Source: Pelodera strongyloides
Taxonomy: Eukaryota > Nematoda > Chromadorea > Rhabditida > Rhabditidae
Length of the DNA stretch: 64,000 nucleotides
Reading direction: 5' to 3'
Assembly: GCA_036852015.1 (NCBI GenBank)
Contig: JAANDG010000117.1
Location: 1-64,000, forward strand
The notes beneath the pieces are model-generated. The model saw only the letters and a list, made by a program, of their open reading frames with translations. It did no database searches and had not been told where the DNA came from. The position numbers and the translations under genes are program-made. This document shows positions 23,801 to 33,765 of this stretch, piece by piece (position 1 is the stretch's first letter; every line of letters starts with the position of its first letter).

Positions 23801-26800
23801 CAACAAAAATATGGAATACTTACGTCTGGCTGGCTCCACAGCTACCGAAACCATAGATTCACTATCGCTATCATGAACAAGCGCCGAATTCTTCTGCAAC
23901 GACGCCGCACTGGGTTTTTGATCAGGAGCATCGCAATTTTCGGAATGGGCATCTAAATTATATACATTCACAAATGGGGTGGTCCGGAGTCCGGAATAGA
24001 ACCTTTGAATACGAATATTTGTGCAGCTATTTTGTGTAAAATATTCTAATTTTCCAAGTCAAACTAAGCTGAAGTACCAAAACAGCGGCTCACTCTTTTT
24101 TCATTAACACAACAATTACATGGATAAAGTAATAAGATATAAGGAAGATAAAAGGAAAAATAACTGAGTATATAATCGACATACACTGTCTTGATTTTCC
24201 CACCCCCTATCGAGAATATCTAGGTTACACGTAGGAGCAAACGTTAAAAGATAAAAACATACCGCTAACTGATTCCACAGCTTCCGAAACCGCGGGTTCA
24301 CTATCGCTGTCACGCACAATTGCCGAAGCAGACTTCAAAGACGCGGCACTGGGTTTCTGATCATTAGGATCTTCACTAATATCCGAAAGGGCATCTAAAT
24401 ATTCATCAAATAGACTTCGAATGCCTTTAATCTGTTTAACAAAACAAACTCTAATCCCAATGCTTCAAATGACGTCTCCGAAAAAAAACAGAGAACACGG
24501 ACATCTTAGGGCGCGTTCGCGTTGCTCTTTCTGAAAGAGAAAGAGGCAAAAACCCCGTTCGGGTTGGACCTTTGCGAAAGGATTTAATGCTTTGTGAAAG
24601 TGAAAAGTACAGTACACACTTTCCGTGAACAATCAGGGGTTTTATTTTTTATTTGAATGTGTATGGTCTGCGCACTTGTGTACAATTTCGGCATTGTATT
24701 TTTTCCCGACCGCCGACTCGCCCGCAGGCACATGGCAGTACGTGCAAAAGACCGGAAGGAAATGCACAGTGCACAATTAAATCGATTCAAATCTTAAAAC
24801 GAAAAACCCTGCGTGTTCACGGAAAGTGTGTACTGTACTTTTCACTTTCACAAAGCATTAAATCCTTTCGGAAAGGTCCAACCCGAACGGGGTTTTGCCT
24901 TTTTCTCTTTCGGAAAGAGCAACCCGCACGCGCCCTTAGGGTTCATTTAGGTCTTTAGGTCATTTACAGATTAGTTCACATAGCATTTTTTGCGAAGGAT
25001 CTAGCATGACAAAAATAGGCTAATCTCATAAAACAACACAACTATACGCTTTACGACCTGAAAACGGTGAACAGAATCCTTGAATAACTAGCATGACCAT
25101 CATTACTGAAGAGCAAGAAGATTTATATTATTGTAAAGCGGTACCAACCTTCCATTTGTGTAACTAAAGTTGACTTTCGCTTCTTTATCTTCTTTCTAAG
25201 CGGACTCCCATCAACTTCCTCCACTGTCTGGTTGTTTGTCGCCTGAAAGTGAAAAAAACATCGTCTTGTAAGCAGTTGCGTCCAAAGACATTAGAATTAG
25301 AGCAATAAATATAAAAAAATCAGTAATCTCTTAATTGCTCTCGCCCTCTCGTTCAGTTGTTCATTACGATAAGGCACGATCAACTTCAGTAATAAATTAT
25401 TTAATGTGGTAAGAACGTGAGAGACGAGACACATTCAATCACCTACATATGGTTAGGTCATTTTTTGGCAACCATTGCCGATTTACCTCTAACAAGATAA
25501 GATAAGGCACGGTAAAGATATGTCGTCGATATTTTACATCACCTAGAGTGACGTCTGTCACCAAAAAAACGGGACTGACCAATGGGATGACATGCTTCTT
25601 AACAGATTCCTTGACGTCCCCGTCCATCACATCAGGCACATGATCCACGGCTTTGTTCTCATCTACCTTCCCAAATGGCTTATTAATAACATCGGGATCT
25701 GCATCACCACCGCTCACATCCTTTTCCCTTTTAACGGCAGCGGAAGCGGGCACCTGAAACGGAATAATGTAAATACAAAATCCACAGCGTTTCCTTCGAT
25801 TTTAACTGAAAACATAAAATCTCGCGCATTTCTCTCGCCTATTTTCCATTATATACACAGGGGTGTTTCTGTTTTCGGGGCATCTCAAATTACAAAGAGC
25901 GTTATTGGTACTATCATATAGTATCCCTCTCAGTTTATTACCTCCCAACGGCACACTAAACAATGCCAACTCAGAGGAATCCCAATCATATGGTCTAACA
26001 AACAACCACAATACTAAGAACCGACAAAGGGCACCGCGCCATGCCATTCTAATAAACAATCCGTTGAGTGTAACACCCAATATTGCAAGTACAATCCACA
26101 TATAAAGAAACCTCTGGCAAGTACATAGAATAACAAACAAAACAGTATACCGAGTATACAACTAGAAACAACTTGACTCACCGACTCCTCAGTTACCGTA
26201 GCGCTTGCCTTGTTGACCGGATTTACCGCTGTGTCCGCGCTGACGTCATCCGGATCCGGAATAGTTGCGCCTCCTTGTCCGGCTGGTTCAAAGATAGACG
26301 CATCGCGGATCGCATCTCCAACAGGTCCCTCCACTTCACGAAGACTCCTGTCGGCGAGAATCTAAATGAAAATAAACGTTTTTTTGCATAATATTCCTCG
26401 TGCCACCAAAACACTATTAACTTATACGCCAAAGAAATATACAACCTAGGACTAGGACTTTACTCAAGACCAATATATTAGCGACACTCCATTATTTAGC
26501 CAACTACATTCAGCATTTTTGCAACATTGCATATACCATTTTTAATGAACTTTCATAGCAACGTATCTATTAATTTGCGAAGCATAAACCTCCGATCTGC
26601 CATCTGCACTACCACAATTCCATTTCCATTACAACAAAAACACAGTAAGGAATAAAACGAACAGATTGAAAAACAATGCCGATAATAATAAAAACAAATA
26701 CAACACCAAAAAGGGACTCTAAACTCTAAACAATGCAAACCTCTTCCGTAGTCAATGATTTCCACAAATAACATCCAACATAGACTCCGTTGAACATTTT

Positions 26801-28642
26801 TGGGTGAATAGTGAATACTAGGGGTGTTACTCAGATACACATTAGAATGTAATCAATAGACGAAGCGAATGGTAGTTGGAAAAACAAACTCCTGGCACTC
26901 GCGCAAATAGGGAGCACAAAGAGAAATGAACATCTGGTGGTGGATACACGGGTGAACGTGCCAAACTTCAAAAGGTACACTTTCGCGCCATGCGAGTGAT
27001 CGGGCCAGGGAAGGGAGAGAGTGTGTGTATGAGAGAGGGCGCAGGGAGGAGCGTAAACTTCCCATGGCAGGGCGAAAACAGGGATGACTATACTTCAAGT
27101 AAACAGTTAACGCCAAAATGCAAGGATCTGGAATCTCTCGTGTTTTTGAGAAGAAGAGTTTAATGACGTAAAGGGAAGGGACCCGCCAGGTGCATGCCAC
27201 AGGTGCGCGAACAAAATTTTCTGACGTTCCACATGTCCAAACTCGACGTGCAGCTGTGGCTCAACTGAACTGAGCGGTAAACATCGAAGTCGCGGACGAT
27301 GCGCAATAAAGGAATTACTTCTACGGGCTGAACCTCTGGTTCGTTATCTTGCAATGATGGCCATGTAGTGATGGGTCCTAACTGACCAAGACTAACGGAC
27401 TAATACCTACTGGATACTGGTTGAAGAGATTCAAAACAACAAACAACAAGTGAAACTGACGTCTCATAGAGCCCACCCCACACAACCGTCCCCAATCAAG
27501 AAAACACTGGTAAAGGAAATACATATCATAATCCAGAAAACACACAAACGACAACACAAAACCACCATAATAATGTCAAACTTATGACTTTTGACAAACA
27601 TTATTATATCATCCTCGCAGTAACCATAAACAAACATGTTAATAACGGTGCTGTAGGATACTGACGATACTGTAGGCCAAGGGAAGAGCACTGTAATTCC
27701 GTAATACCTAAACACTCTCACCTTGGCTCCCGGGAAACGTTTTTCCCATTCTTTGGCATAGGCTTTGTAGACGCCCTTTTTGCCTCGCAGTCGAAGCGGT
27801 GGTTCAGCAACCTGACACTTTGAAATTCAGCATTTACAACTAACAAGATAAACTTGCTCGTTAATCTACTGGATACATCCTATCTTCAGAGATAACAGGA
27901 GGAGGTATCAAGATAAAAACTTGCTTTTGGTACGTAAAGCAACGTGTATGCGTGTTCAAGGTTCAGTCCCAAACATCGGGATATTACGGTCATATAAATA
28001 ACAATAACACCATCTTAAAGAAAAATAAACCTGACAAAATAAATAAAAGGTTTCTAAAAACAATACATTACCTTCAACGGATTAATAAACGCTCCTTCGC
28101 ACGAATTCTTTTTAAAAATTGTCGGCAATTTCTTCTGAGACAACTTTAGAGGCAATACTCGTCGGTGCTGCAAGTAATTCATAATGGGGAACAAGGAAAA
28201 TAATAAATAGGTCATAGAAACGCGCAAACCTCTCACACTTTCAAATAAACAAATTGAATAAGCAAGAAGCAAGCTAGTCATCACACCATCACCGTTTATT
28301 ATGGAGATGGAACTTTGAAACGAGATACCGGACGGTTTTTGAAACGCATCATGGACAGCTGCTTAATGCTAAATGGGTCCACTTGTTATTCTAATTTACG
28401 CTCATTTGCATATGATGCATAAGAATGCAGGTGTGCTCGGTGTGTTTCAAAAACCGGCCGGTATTTCGCTTTGAGAAAAAAACTCTCATAAAAACTGACT
28501 GCTGCACAAATCCATGCTCCTCGGTGATATGCTGCAAGAAGTCATTGGTGCGGGAGGTGAAAAAGCACTGCCCACAAATGTACAATCCACCGAATAAACG
28601 CAAAAATGTTCGCGGTTCTCGCCATCGACAGGACAAACTCAT
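6130..28642 (-). CDS. Multi C2H2-type zinc-finger protein, whole gene span
   Basis: I assembled this gene from minus-strand exons whose splice sites and phases all agree. It starts at the ATG at 28640-28642 and stops with TAA at 6130-6132. Using block 1 the coding length is 2442 bases (813 residues); using block 2 it is 2430 bases (809 residues). Using both breaks the frame. The product has an N-terminal finger, an acidic and serine-rich middle with a basic KKIKKRK stretch that could be a nuclear localisation signal, and a C-terminal array of irregular Cys-x(2-5)-Cys..His-x(3-4)-His fingers. It is probably a nuclear DNA- or RNA-binding protein. I do not recognise the orthologue. The parts are listed separately below. 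Confidence 0.65.
6512..6705. mobile_element. MITE, CCGGCCGG family, copy 1
   Basis: Palindromic element with arms carrying GAAATACCGGCCGG and its complement, bordered by TTTAAA. The right arm is well kept and the left arm has diverged. It sits in an intron of the zinc-finger gene. The other copies are at 8119, 20884, 28312 and 29679. Confidence 0.7.
8119..8292. mobile_element. MITE, CCGGCCGG family, copy 2
   Basis: Both ends carry TTAAAGCGAAATAC or its complement, with TTAA at each border. About 174 bp, inside an intron of the zinc-finger gene. Confidence 0.75.
9517..9973. mobile_element. TTAA-flanked palindromic MITE (GGGTCAGGCCCA family)
   Basis: Nearly full-length palindrome. Arms begin TTAAAGGGTCAGGCCCAC and end with the complement. 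Long matching inner arms include AAGGGTGCAATTGC and ATAGGTTCAAAAC-like blocks. It lies in the intron between exon 9276-9361 and the alternative blocks. A degraded relative lies at about 44775-45090. Confidence 0.75.
10611..18340 (-). CDS. Zinc-finger gene: alternative exon block 2
   Basis: Five exons: 18267-18340, 15832-15928, 14897-14978, 14200-14306 and 10611-10686. They match block 1 exon for exon, with lengths 74, 97, 82, 107 and 76 against 74, 97, 82, 119 and 76. All reading frames and splice sites are intact. Exon 15832-15928 differs from its partner by two synonymous changes in the coding frame, which suggests that frame is under constraint. Exon 14200-14306 has lost 12 bases in frame, replacing the second zinc-binding histidine of HILSCH with Gln, so this finger may no longer bind zinc. 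Entry needs a phase-2 donor and exit is phase 0. Confidence 0.6.
11088..11163 (-). tRNA. tRNA-like sequence (Leu/Ser type), degenerate
   Basis: Minus-strand GGCCGAGTGG D-arm and an exact B box GGTTCGAATCC. The anticodon arm is replaced by a long inverted repeat, and the acceptor and T stems pair poorly. Probably a pseudogene or part of a repeat. Confidence 0.35.
11370..11591. mobile_element. PIF/Harbinger-like MITE (GGGCGCATTCG)
   Basis: Ends GGGCGCATTCGAGTTGGG and its complement, next to TAA on both sides. It shares the GGGCGC start with the elements at 15101, 24509 and 35880. Confidence 0.55.
11685..13293 (+). CDS. Candidate exons of an unknown gene inside the 3.3-kb insertion
   Basis: Four plus-strand segments have good splice signals and an open frame: 11685-11762 (reads YDEYKVPEATMV and continues), 12449-12507 (reads ASELNNNFLIDLWELL), 12910-12973 and 13190-13293. 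The last two join in phase and end with TGA at 13291-13293. The first two do not join to each other or to the last pair in phase, so exons are missing or some segments are false. I recognise no family. They are on the strand opposite to the host gene and within DNA absent from block 1, so they may be a gene carried by the mobile segment. Confidence 0.3.
12673..12896 (-). mobile_element. Short Helitron-like element, copy 1
   Basis: On the minus strand it starts TCTTATTATATAAAAG after an A, ends CTGG before a T, and has a GC-rich hairpin just before the 3' end. These are the hallmarks of a non-autonomous Helitron (TC..CTRR, A/T target). It matches the copies at 44524, 46077 and 46312. Confidence 0.6.
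14433..14850. mobile_element. TTAA-flanked MITE with paralogous empty site
   Basis: Begins TTAAAGGGAATGTCAAG and ends with its complement. In block 1 the matching position (about 21460-21480) shows a TTAA next to ACTTTTACA with no insertion, which directly shows insertion at TTAA. A T run of about 32 bases lies at 14770-14801. Confidence 0.8.
15101..15533. mobile_element. PIF/Harbinger-like MITE, copy in block 2
   Basis: Terminal inverted repeats begin GGGCGCGTTCGGGTTGC, flanked by TAA on both sides. The equivalent place in block 1 (about 21757) lacks it. A near-identical copy at 24509-24935 is flanked by TTA. A three-base TWA target duplication is the mark of PIF/Harbinger elements. Confidence 0.65.
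16056..17566. mobile_element. Tc1/mariner foldback element
   Basis: TA duplication (16054-16055 and 17567-17568) around ends reading CAGTGCGTTCCGTAAGTAAAGG and its complement. Block 1 shows the empty TA site near 22260. The arms are about 620 bases each, around a 250-base unique middle. Each arm encodes the transposase C-terminus with the catalytic-region motif SDANP-(I/V)-EN, once on the minus strand (16361-16585) and once on the plus strand (16961-17305). A full transposase is absent, so the element is non-autonomous and arose by inverted duplication of the 3' half of a complete element. Confidence 0.8.
17681..18033. mobile_element. TTAA-flanked palindromic MITE (GGATCGCAG family)
   Basis: Ends TTAAAGGATCGCAG and CTGCGATCCTTTAA. 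A strong inner palindrome (about 17700-17930) contains TAGCTACCGCGGGATTATGAAACG and its complement. Block 1 has an empty TTAA at the matching position (about 22373-22376). Confidence 0.8.
18462..20517 (+). mobile_element. Ty3/gypsy-type LTR retrotransposon, truncated
   Basis: A 208-bp 5' LTR (18462-18669) begins TGTT and ends AACA, with a TATA-like CTATATAAG and an AATAAA signal, followed by a primer-binding-like TTGGCGTTCAGGACC. Next come gag, a CCHC zinc knuckle, an aspartic protease and the tail of the integrase. Reverse transcriptase, RNase H and most of the integrase are missing, and there is no 3' LTR. The element lies exactly between the two copies of the segmental duplication. Confidence 0.75.
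18751..20536 (+). pseudogene. gag-protease-integrase tail of the gypsy remnant
   Basis: The first frame (18751-19311; likely start ATG at 18820) is a coiled-coil-rich gag that breaks at an insertion of about 160 bases (19307-19470). The second frame (19542-20536) continues gag, then a zinc knuckle CFLCGEAGHYANSC at about 19867-19908, then a retropepsin active site LDTGADVS at about 20008. After about 20210 the text jumps to a stretch typical of the integrase C-terminus. The missing middle is an internal deletion, so the locus cannot be autonomous. Confidence 0.75.
20775..22723 (-). CDS. Zinc-finger gene: alternative exon block 1
   Basis: Exons 22650-22723, 22067-22163, 21562-21643, 21212-21330 and 20775-20850. 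Phase runs from 2 on entry through 1, 2, 0 and 2 to 0 on exit. The encoded segment has a basic, lysine-rich start, a Ser/Thr-rich stretch, a proline run followed by FCTRSFCTFC, and a HILSCH histidine pair, giving one full C2H2-type finger, then an exon ending DPLPYRLEPGEN. Intron lengths are short compared with block 2. A CCGGCCGG-family MITE (20884-21055) lies in the last intron. Confidence 0.65.
20884..21055. mobile_element. MITE, CCGGCCGG family, copy 3, with empty site in block 2
   Basis: TTAAAGCGAAATACC..GGTATTTCGCTTTAA. The block 2 counterpart (near 10737-10745) reads ACATTAAAAGAAG with no insertion, so the target was TTAA. Confidence 0.8.
23154..28642 (-). CDS. Zinc-finger gene: shared 5' exons
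   Basis: Exons 28496-28642, 28072-28167, 27722-27811, 26182-26361, 25580-25753, 25149-25242, 24263-24394, 23824-23952, 23477-23530 and 23154-23277, all joining in phase. The start ATG lies 8 bases after a TTTCAG acceptor, as expected of a trans-spliced nematode gene. The first exon encodes an N-terminal finger CGQC..H-ITEE-H. Later exons encode a basic stretch (LRLRGKKGVYKAY), acidic and Ser-rich segments and KKIKKRK. Exons 24263-24394 and 23824-23952 are copies of each other (both hold DQKPSAASL and DSDSE) with phase 1 on both sides, so they form an in-frame exon duplication. Confidence 0.6.
24509..24935. mobile_element. PIF/Harbinger-like MITE
   Basis: Near-identical to 15101-15533, flanked by TTA on both sides (24506-24508 and 24936-24938). 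It sits in the intron between exons 25149 and 24394 of the zinc-finger gene. Confidence 0.65.
28312..28473. mobile_element. MITE, CCGGCCGG family, copy 4
   Basis: Arms with GATACCGGACGG and CCGGCCGGTATTTCGC; the left end has lost the TTAA. Intronic, directly after the first coding exon of the zinc-finger gene. Confidence 0.65.
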
Positions 28643-28950
28643 TTGGGTTTCTGAAATTGACAAAATTGTACATGTGTGAGACAGTATCGATGAGCAAAGA
28701 CTGACAGGGATACAGGGGAGAGAGAGGAAAATCCTTTGTTAGAGTTTATCGAAACCATTCTGTCCGGACATTACACAATGACTGGCGCCTGGCGCGATAT
28801 TACCAAAATCCGGACAGGTCACCTGAGAACATATTCACCACTCGTTCTCCGCGTGTCTCACATTAGAATACTATTTCCTATCCCCAGGGAACATTTTCCC
28901 GAGGAAATCACAGAGGTGAATACGGCCTCAGGCCACCACAGAAATAGGCC

Positions 28951-30638
28951 TTACCCAACATCATTCGGCTGTTCCAAAATATAGCGCACATTAATAATAT
29001 CCACTTCCACTTCCTCTTTCAACATCATACATCGGCTATTCCTTGTCATTGTCATTTGAACTTCCACCACAGTCCTAAATAGCTTAGAATGAAATGTGAA
29101 CCAGTTGACACCATATCGTAGACTGATGACTGGCAGGACATGTAAATATATTATCATAGTTTGCTTTTTGAGGAGGTCTCCAAGAATCCCAAAAATTCGG
29201 TGTGGTTCTGTCAATAGTACAGTATTTCTGCACGATACTTGCATATATAAAATGAAAAAAAATTATCGTGTAGTGTAGTTAAAAATACTGTACATTTTCA
29301 CCATACTTGGACACCCCATCATACTTTCGTACCTAATGACATTCAGATTTTTCCGACAACGACGATTTACCTACCTATAACGCGTACATCAGAAGCTTTT
29401 ACAACCCCCCCCCCCCCCCAAAAAAAAACCGAGCATACAGCTGATCACTTAGATCAGTGTCCATGGAAAGCCGCAAGCTAAACAACCACCCACCATTCAT
29501 TAGCATAAAAAGCTTCGCAGAGTTCTTCATTTCTTCATTTTTTTTTCTTCATTCTTCATTCTTCTGCAATTCCCGTCGTGCTCGTTTACAAAGCCGTGCC
29601 AAAGAGCGCGTGGCAGCCACAGTATCGTGTAACAAGGGGAATTCAACTAAACGATAGTGTATAGCTGTATAGTTTCAGGTTACAGCGAAATACCTGCCGG
29701 TTTTAGAAACGCATCACAAATATGCTAAGTGGGGTCTAATTGGGTCTATTTTTTGTTGCACAAGAAAGCAGGGGTACTCGATGCGTTTCAAAAACCGGTC
29801 GGTATTTCGCTTTAACGTTAACCTCAAACATGGGTGATTCAACCTAAACGAGAGAGATGAAGTAAGAAGTGATGAGTTCAAGATACACCCTAATCAAGTT
29901 ATGGTAGCCGAAAATCAAATCTGCATGATTCAACGATTCGCTAACCTGGAAGCTAGATTAACTAAAAAAACATGACATGACAAAAGGTGTTACTGAGTGT
30001 GTACATGCAATGACATCCCAGTTTCCCATCCTCAACTGAAATTGAACTGAATAAGAATTTTAATCAATAACTCACTACTAGCAATAATGCAAAAATCCAT
30101 TGGCGAATGGGAACGCTGAGACCGGCTGGCTTTTCCTTGCTCTCTTCACTCGGCGCGCTCTCTTCTTTCATCTCGTCGTCGGATGACTCCTCCTCGACCG
30201 CCGACGCAGCATCCACCAATAGCGGCAGAGCATTGTGAATCTGCATTGAAGGAGATGTAAACTCTTTAAACTTTCATATGGAAGCACTCTTGCGATCGCG
30301 AAAGTGGGCCAGAGAGAGATGAGTGAGCGAGGAGAGAAAGAGAGACAGACAGAGAGAGAGATAGAGGCGAGAAGCGAGAGAGAGTAGAGGGACAGAGATA
30401 ATACGTTAGACCGATTTGACGACCAGCTGTCAGAAGACATCAAGCTCACTTCACAAATCCTACTCACACTCCCCTACCTCTGCCTAGGCATCAAACCTTA
30501 CCTGTGGTACTGATAACGACAATATGACATCTAAAGTTGGCGGGGTTCCCTTGTGCTCAGGAAATCGACTCAACAAGCGGAAGGCATCTCCGCTACAGGT
30601 TCCGAGAGCAGGGCACGCTCCCACTGATCGGGATTCAG
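28951..30638 (-). CDS. Possible Gemin2/SIP1-like protein, 3' part
   Basis: Exons 30502-30638, 30076-30240, 29887-29945 and 28951-29074 join in phase (0, 0 and 2) and stop at TAA 28951-28953. The second exon encodes a leucine-rich segment, an acidic Ser/Glu stretch, then VPIRQWIFALLLV. The layout resembles the C-terminal half of Gemin2, where a helical repeat leads into a W-x-(Y/F)-ALL motif. That is a reading of pattern, not a search result. Exon 30502-30638 is the weakest because two frames are open in it. Upstream exons are not identified; the 5' side runs into a minisatellite (30660-30760) and array 1. Confidence 0.35.
29679..29815. mobile_element. MITE, CCGGCCGG family, copy 5
   Basis: GCGAAATACCTGCCGG..CCGGTCGGTATTTCGC, with TTAA at the right end. 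Lies in an intron of the Gemin2-like locus. Confidence 0.65.
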
Positions 30639-30659
30639 CTGAAGAGAAAAACTGTGTTG

Positions 30660-30765
30660 GTAAGGTGACGGTAATGGTAACGATAATGGTAACGCTAATC
30701 GTAACGCTAATGGTAACGCTGACGGTAATGGTAACGCTAATGGTAAAGGTAACGGAAAAGTTATA
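30660..30765. repeat. Short tandem repeat, ATGGTAACG units
   Basis: GGTAACG(C/A)TAATGGTAACGCTAA-type repeats over about 100 bases. A separate GA-rich run lies at 30310-30395. Confidence 0.6.
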
Positions 30766-30833
30766 GAAATACACAAAACACGCATCTAATGCTAATCTGC
30801 AAAACAAGAAAAACAACTAACATGGAAACAACT

Positions 30834-31700
30834 CAGGAAAGTGAAAACCCCCATTTCGCCTCGATATTTTGCCAAAAAAAACCGATTTCGCCCCGATTCT
30901 TGCAAAAAACCCCACAAAAAGCCCGATCACGTCCCGATTTCGCCCCGATCACAAATAATCGGCATGGGAAACTAAAAATCCTCAAAAACGTCCCTCAAAT
31001 GATTAAGTCCCTCAAAAAATCGGGGCGAAATCGGGGGTTTTCGTTTTCGACAAATGATCGGGGGGAGGGGGTATGGGAAATGATCGGGGCGAAATCGGGG
31101 TTTTTCGACAAATGATCGGGGCGAAATCCGGGTTTTTTGAAGGAATCGGGGCGAAATCCGACCTTGTTCCCAATTATGCCCCGATTATTTGTGATCGGGG
31201 CGAAATCGGGACGTGATCGGGCTTTTTGTGGGGTTTTTTGACAGGATCGGGGCGAAATCGGGGGTTTTTGACAGGCGAAATCGGTGTTTTCCCTTCCTGT
31301 GGGGCATAATCGGGAACAAGGCCGGACTTCGCCCCGATTATTTCAAAAAACCCCGATTTCGATCCGATCATTTGTCGAAAAACACCGATTTCGCACCGAT
31401 CACGGCCCTTTTGAGGAACTTGATCGGGGCGAAATCGGGGGTTTTAGTTTCCCATGTATATGATGCATTAATCACTGTCATGGGAAACTAAAAAACCCGA
31501 TTTTTTTCGACAAATGATCGGGGCGAAATCGGGGTTTTTTGAAAGAATCGGGGCGAAATCCGGCCTTGTTCCCAATTATGCCCCGATTACTTGTGATCGG
31601 GGCGAAATCGGGACGTGATCGGGCTTTTTGGAAGAAAGGGGACGAAATCGGGGTTTTTGACAAATGATCGGGGCGAAATCGGGGTTTTCACTTTCCTGTG
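30834..31700. repeat. Palindromic motif array 1 (CGAAATCGGGG type)
   Basis: Two arms meet tail to tail near 31456-31478 at CATGGGAAACT ends; the outer ends read CAGGAAAGTGAAAAC and its complement. Inside, GATCGGGGCGAAATCGGGG or its complement repeats with a spacing of roughly 30-35 bases, separated by short A or T tracts such as TTTTTCGACAAAT. No coding is supported; open frames here are products of the repeat. Confidence 0.75.
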
Positions 31701-32440
31701 GCCTTCCTTTTAGATAAGGAAACGTATATTCCAAGAGTTAGTATTGAAATGTAAAACAAAATAGCCGCGGCAGTAGTTGAACAGACCTGCACGCGGATAG
31801 TGAAAACTTGAGAAAACGCTGAAAACTTAACTAAAACTTCTAATCTAATGGTTTTAAGGGAGGTACCAAACAAAAACCATACAGCTCCTGTTTCATAACG
31901 ACGAAGTTAAGTAACGCCCCCGACCAACGATGTAAGTCAAAAATAGAGTACGATCTAATTTAATTTTAATGGCATAACTACAAAAAAACACCATGCACCA
32001 GGCATAATGCGCATCGTTGTAGTCTTTAGACCCCAACTACAATAATGCGGACATTATCCCATTATTAACGATAAAAAATAAAGCAGTAACCCAAACTTCG
32101 TAAACTTCATAAAGCTCGATTAAATCACGCTCGTCAATGCGGAAAGAATCAACGGAACTCGAAAAAACAACACTATCGGGAAGCAGGTTCCACAAACGAG
32201 TGGCCTGTGCTTAACTTAAACGGAAAATGTCCATCTCGAATGCGCCCTAAAGTATTGGAAAGGCACCTCAGGCGGCGTTAGCCGTCTGGCAGCAATATAT
32301 ACAACACTGGGGATTCAAATAATTATCATTTAAATCGGCCTTAAAAACAAGCAAACATTAATAGAGAATGAGAATAATAATACAAACAGAGCCACTGGCT
32401 TGAACTCTTAAAATTATCTCTGACTGAAACCGCGCATATT
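31701..32440. other. No feature recognised
   Basis: AT-rich spacer. One fragment near 32235-32255 matches the end of the GCGCCC MITE family, and one near 32270-32300 resembles the Helitron-like 3' end. Confidence 0.4.
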
Positions 32441-32489
32441 TATTGATTTTCTTCATAAAGACCTTGGCTAAATTCCAGAATTGCGGTGC

Positions 32490-32711
32490 TCAGGGCAGGC
32501 ACCGTGGAAGTTGCAAAGAGCACCGAACTGATACCCAAGAATCAAATTTGCATAGATCTTGCACGGCCACTGCTTTGGTCTCAGTTTTATTCGCACTTTT
32601 TACAACTTGCAAGATGTGTGCTAGGTTGATCTCATAGCCGGGCTTGTTCTGCAAGCTGGCGTGGAATATGCGGGCGCTGGCCATGAGCTCAATATTGCAT
32701 TGGTCTTGCAT
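32490..32711 (-). CDS. Short open frame, unknown
   Basis: A 73-codon minus-strand frame starting MQDQCNIELMASARIF with balanced amino-acid composition. No domain recognised and no clear splice partner. It could be an exon 5' of the Gemin2-like locus or part of a repeat. Confidence 0.2.
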   Translation of the reverse strand: MQDQCNIELMASARIFHASLQNKPGYEINLAHILQVVKSANKTETKAVAVQDLCKFDSWVSVRCSLQLPRCLP

Positions 32712-32835
32712 ACATCGTGCATGAATTCTGCTTCAGCTCTATGAATTGTAATCATTAATTGATAATGACTTCATTCCGACCATATTCTCCATCCCGTAGA
32801 ATTTATCATCCTGTAGAATCGTTTTGGGCGCATTC

Positions 32836-33070
32836 TAGATGGACACTTTTCGGAAAAGAAAAGAAAAATGTGGTTCGAGATGTGCACCGAGAAAAAAAAT
32901 GCATGCAAAACAATTGTCGAAAATGCAATTGAACCGTAATTGAAACTAAAACTAAAACCAATCGATCATTTGCATGTGAATGCGTGGCCATTGCATTTGC
33001 CTTCTTTTCTGGGGAAATCCATCTCGAACCAAAAGTTTTCTTTTTCTTTTCTGGAAATGTCCATCTACTA
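32836..33070. repeat. Inverted repeat
   Basis: GATGGACACTTTTCGGAAAAG..GTTCGAGATG on the left is matched in reverse complement by CATCTCGAACC..CTTTTCTGGAAATGTCCATC on the right. A MITE-like palindrome of about 235 bases. Confidence 0.6.
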
Positions 33071-33079
33071 CGTTCTGGG

Positions 33080-33710
33080 ACGCATAGTGCGGCGCATACT
33101 TTCCCGCACGTTTTGGGCGTGCGTGCATACTTTCCCGCATGGTGGGGCGTGCGTGCAGCTTTCCCGCAGACCCGCACACTTTCCCGCATACTCTGCCATC
33201 ATGCGGAAACTCGCTGAAATGACACATTGCGACACTTTTGTTCGCCCAACCATGCTGCAGACGTTCCCGCAGACATACCCGCATGGTTTCTCGCACACAA
33301 ACACAAACCCTCCACGCAAAAAAATTGCCTCCCAAAAACGCTTAGGACATGTCCAAATGACTGCCAGCGGAGAGGCGCCTCCGCCTTTCCATCCTTTTGC
33401 CAGATGTGCGGTTATGGCTGAGTGGTTGAAGGCGCTGACAACAGATGAGTGGTCAGGGTTCAATTCCACCCATCTTATGTCTTATAAGGCTTGATTCATA
33501 GAATATATGTTATGTGGTGTGTTCTATATGACACATAATATGTGTATACTAAATTACACAATAAACAAACGCTAACTTATTGCACTATTTATTCGAATTT
33601 TTGACTTTTCCGCATAGTGCGGCTGCAGACATATCCGCACGGTGCGTGGCAGACCTTCCCGCATGTGCGGACCTGCAAACCCGCACCATGCGGTGCACCG
33701 TACCCACGCG
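33080..33710. repeat. CCGCA-rich repeat clusters
   Basis: Two clusters (33080-33300 and 33605-33710) of TTCCCGCA or CCGCA(T/C) motifs with GTGCGG complements in between. A tRNA-like sequence lies between the clusters. The open frames on both strands here follow the repeat and are not supported as genes. Confidence 0.5.
33402..33475 (+). tRNA. tRNA-like sequence (Ser/Leu-type D arm)
   Basis: The acceptor arm AGATGTG pairs with CCCATCT at six of seven positions. The D arm reads GGCTGAGTGGTTGAAGGC and the B box is GGTTCAATTCC (one change from consensus). The outer T-stem pairs fail. Probably a tRNA pseudogene or SINE head. Confidence 0.4.
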
Positions 33711-33765
33711 GAAAAGAACCCTTTATGTTTGCTGTTTTCCAGATTGTTCATCAATAGGGCAACTT

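Noticed and set aside
27160..27354. Extra zinc-finger gene exon (minus)
   Set aside because: An open frame with a usable acceptor exists, but exons 27722-27811 and 26182-26361 join in phase without it and its donor is weak.
30789..31663. Several open frames of 60-110 codons on both strands
   Set aside because: They follow the repeated CGAAATCGGGG motif; the residues repeat with it. Same for frames at 33920-34518 and 42757-43530.
32806..33494. Open frames up to 184 codons on both strands
   Set aside because: They lie in the CCGCA-rich repeat and an inverted repeat, are open on both strands at once and show no domain.
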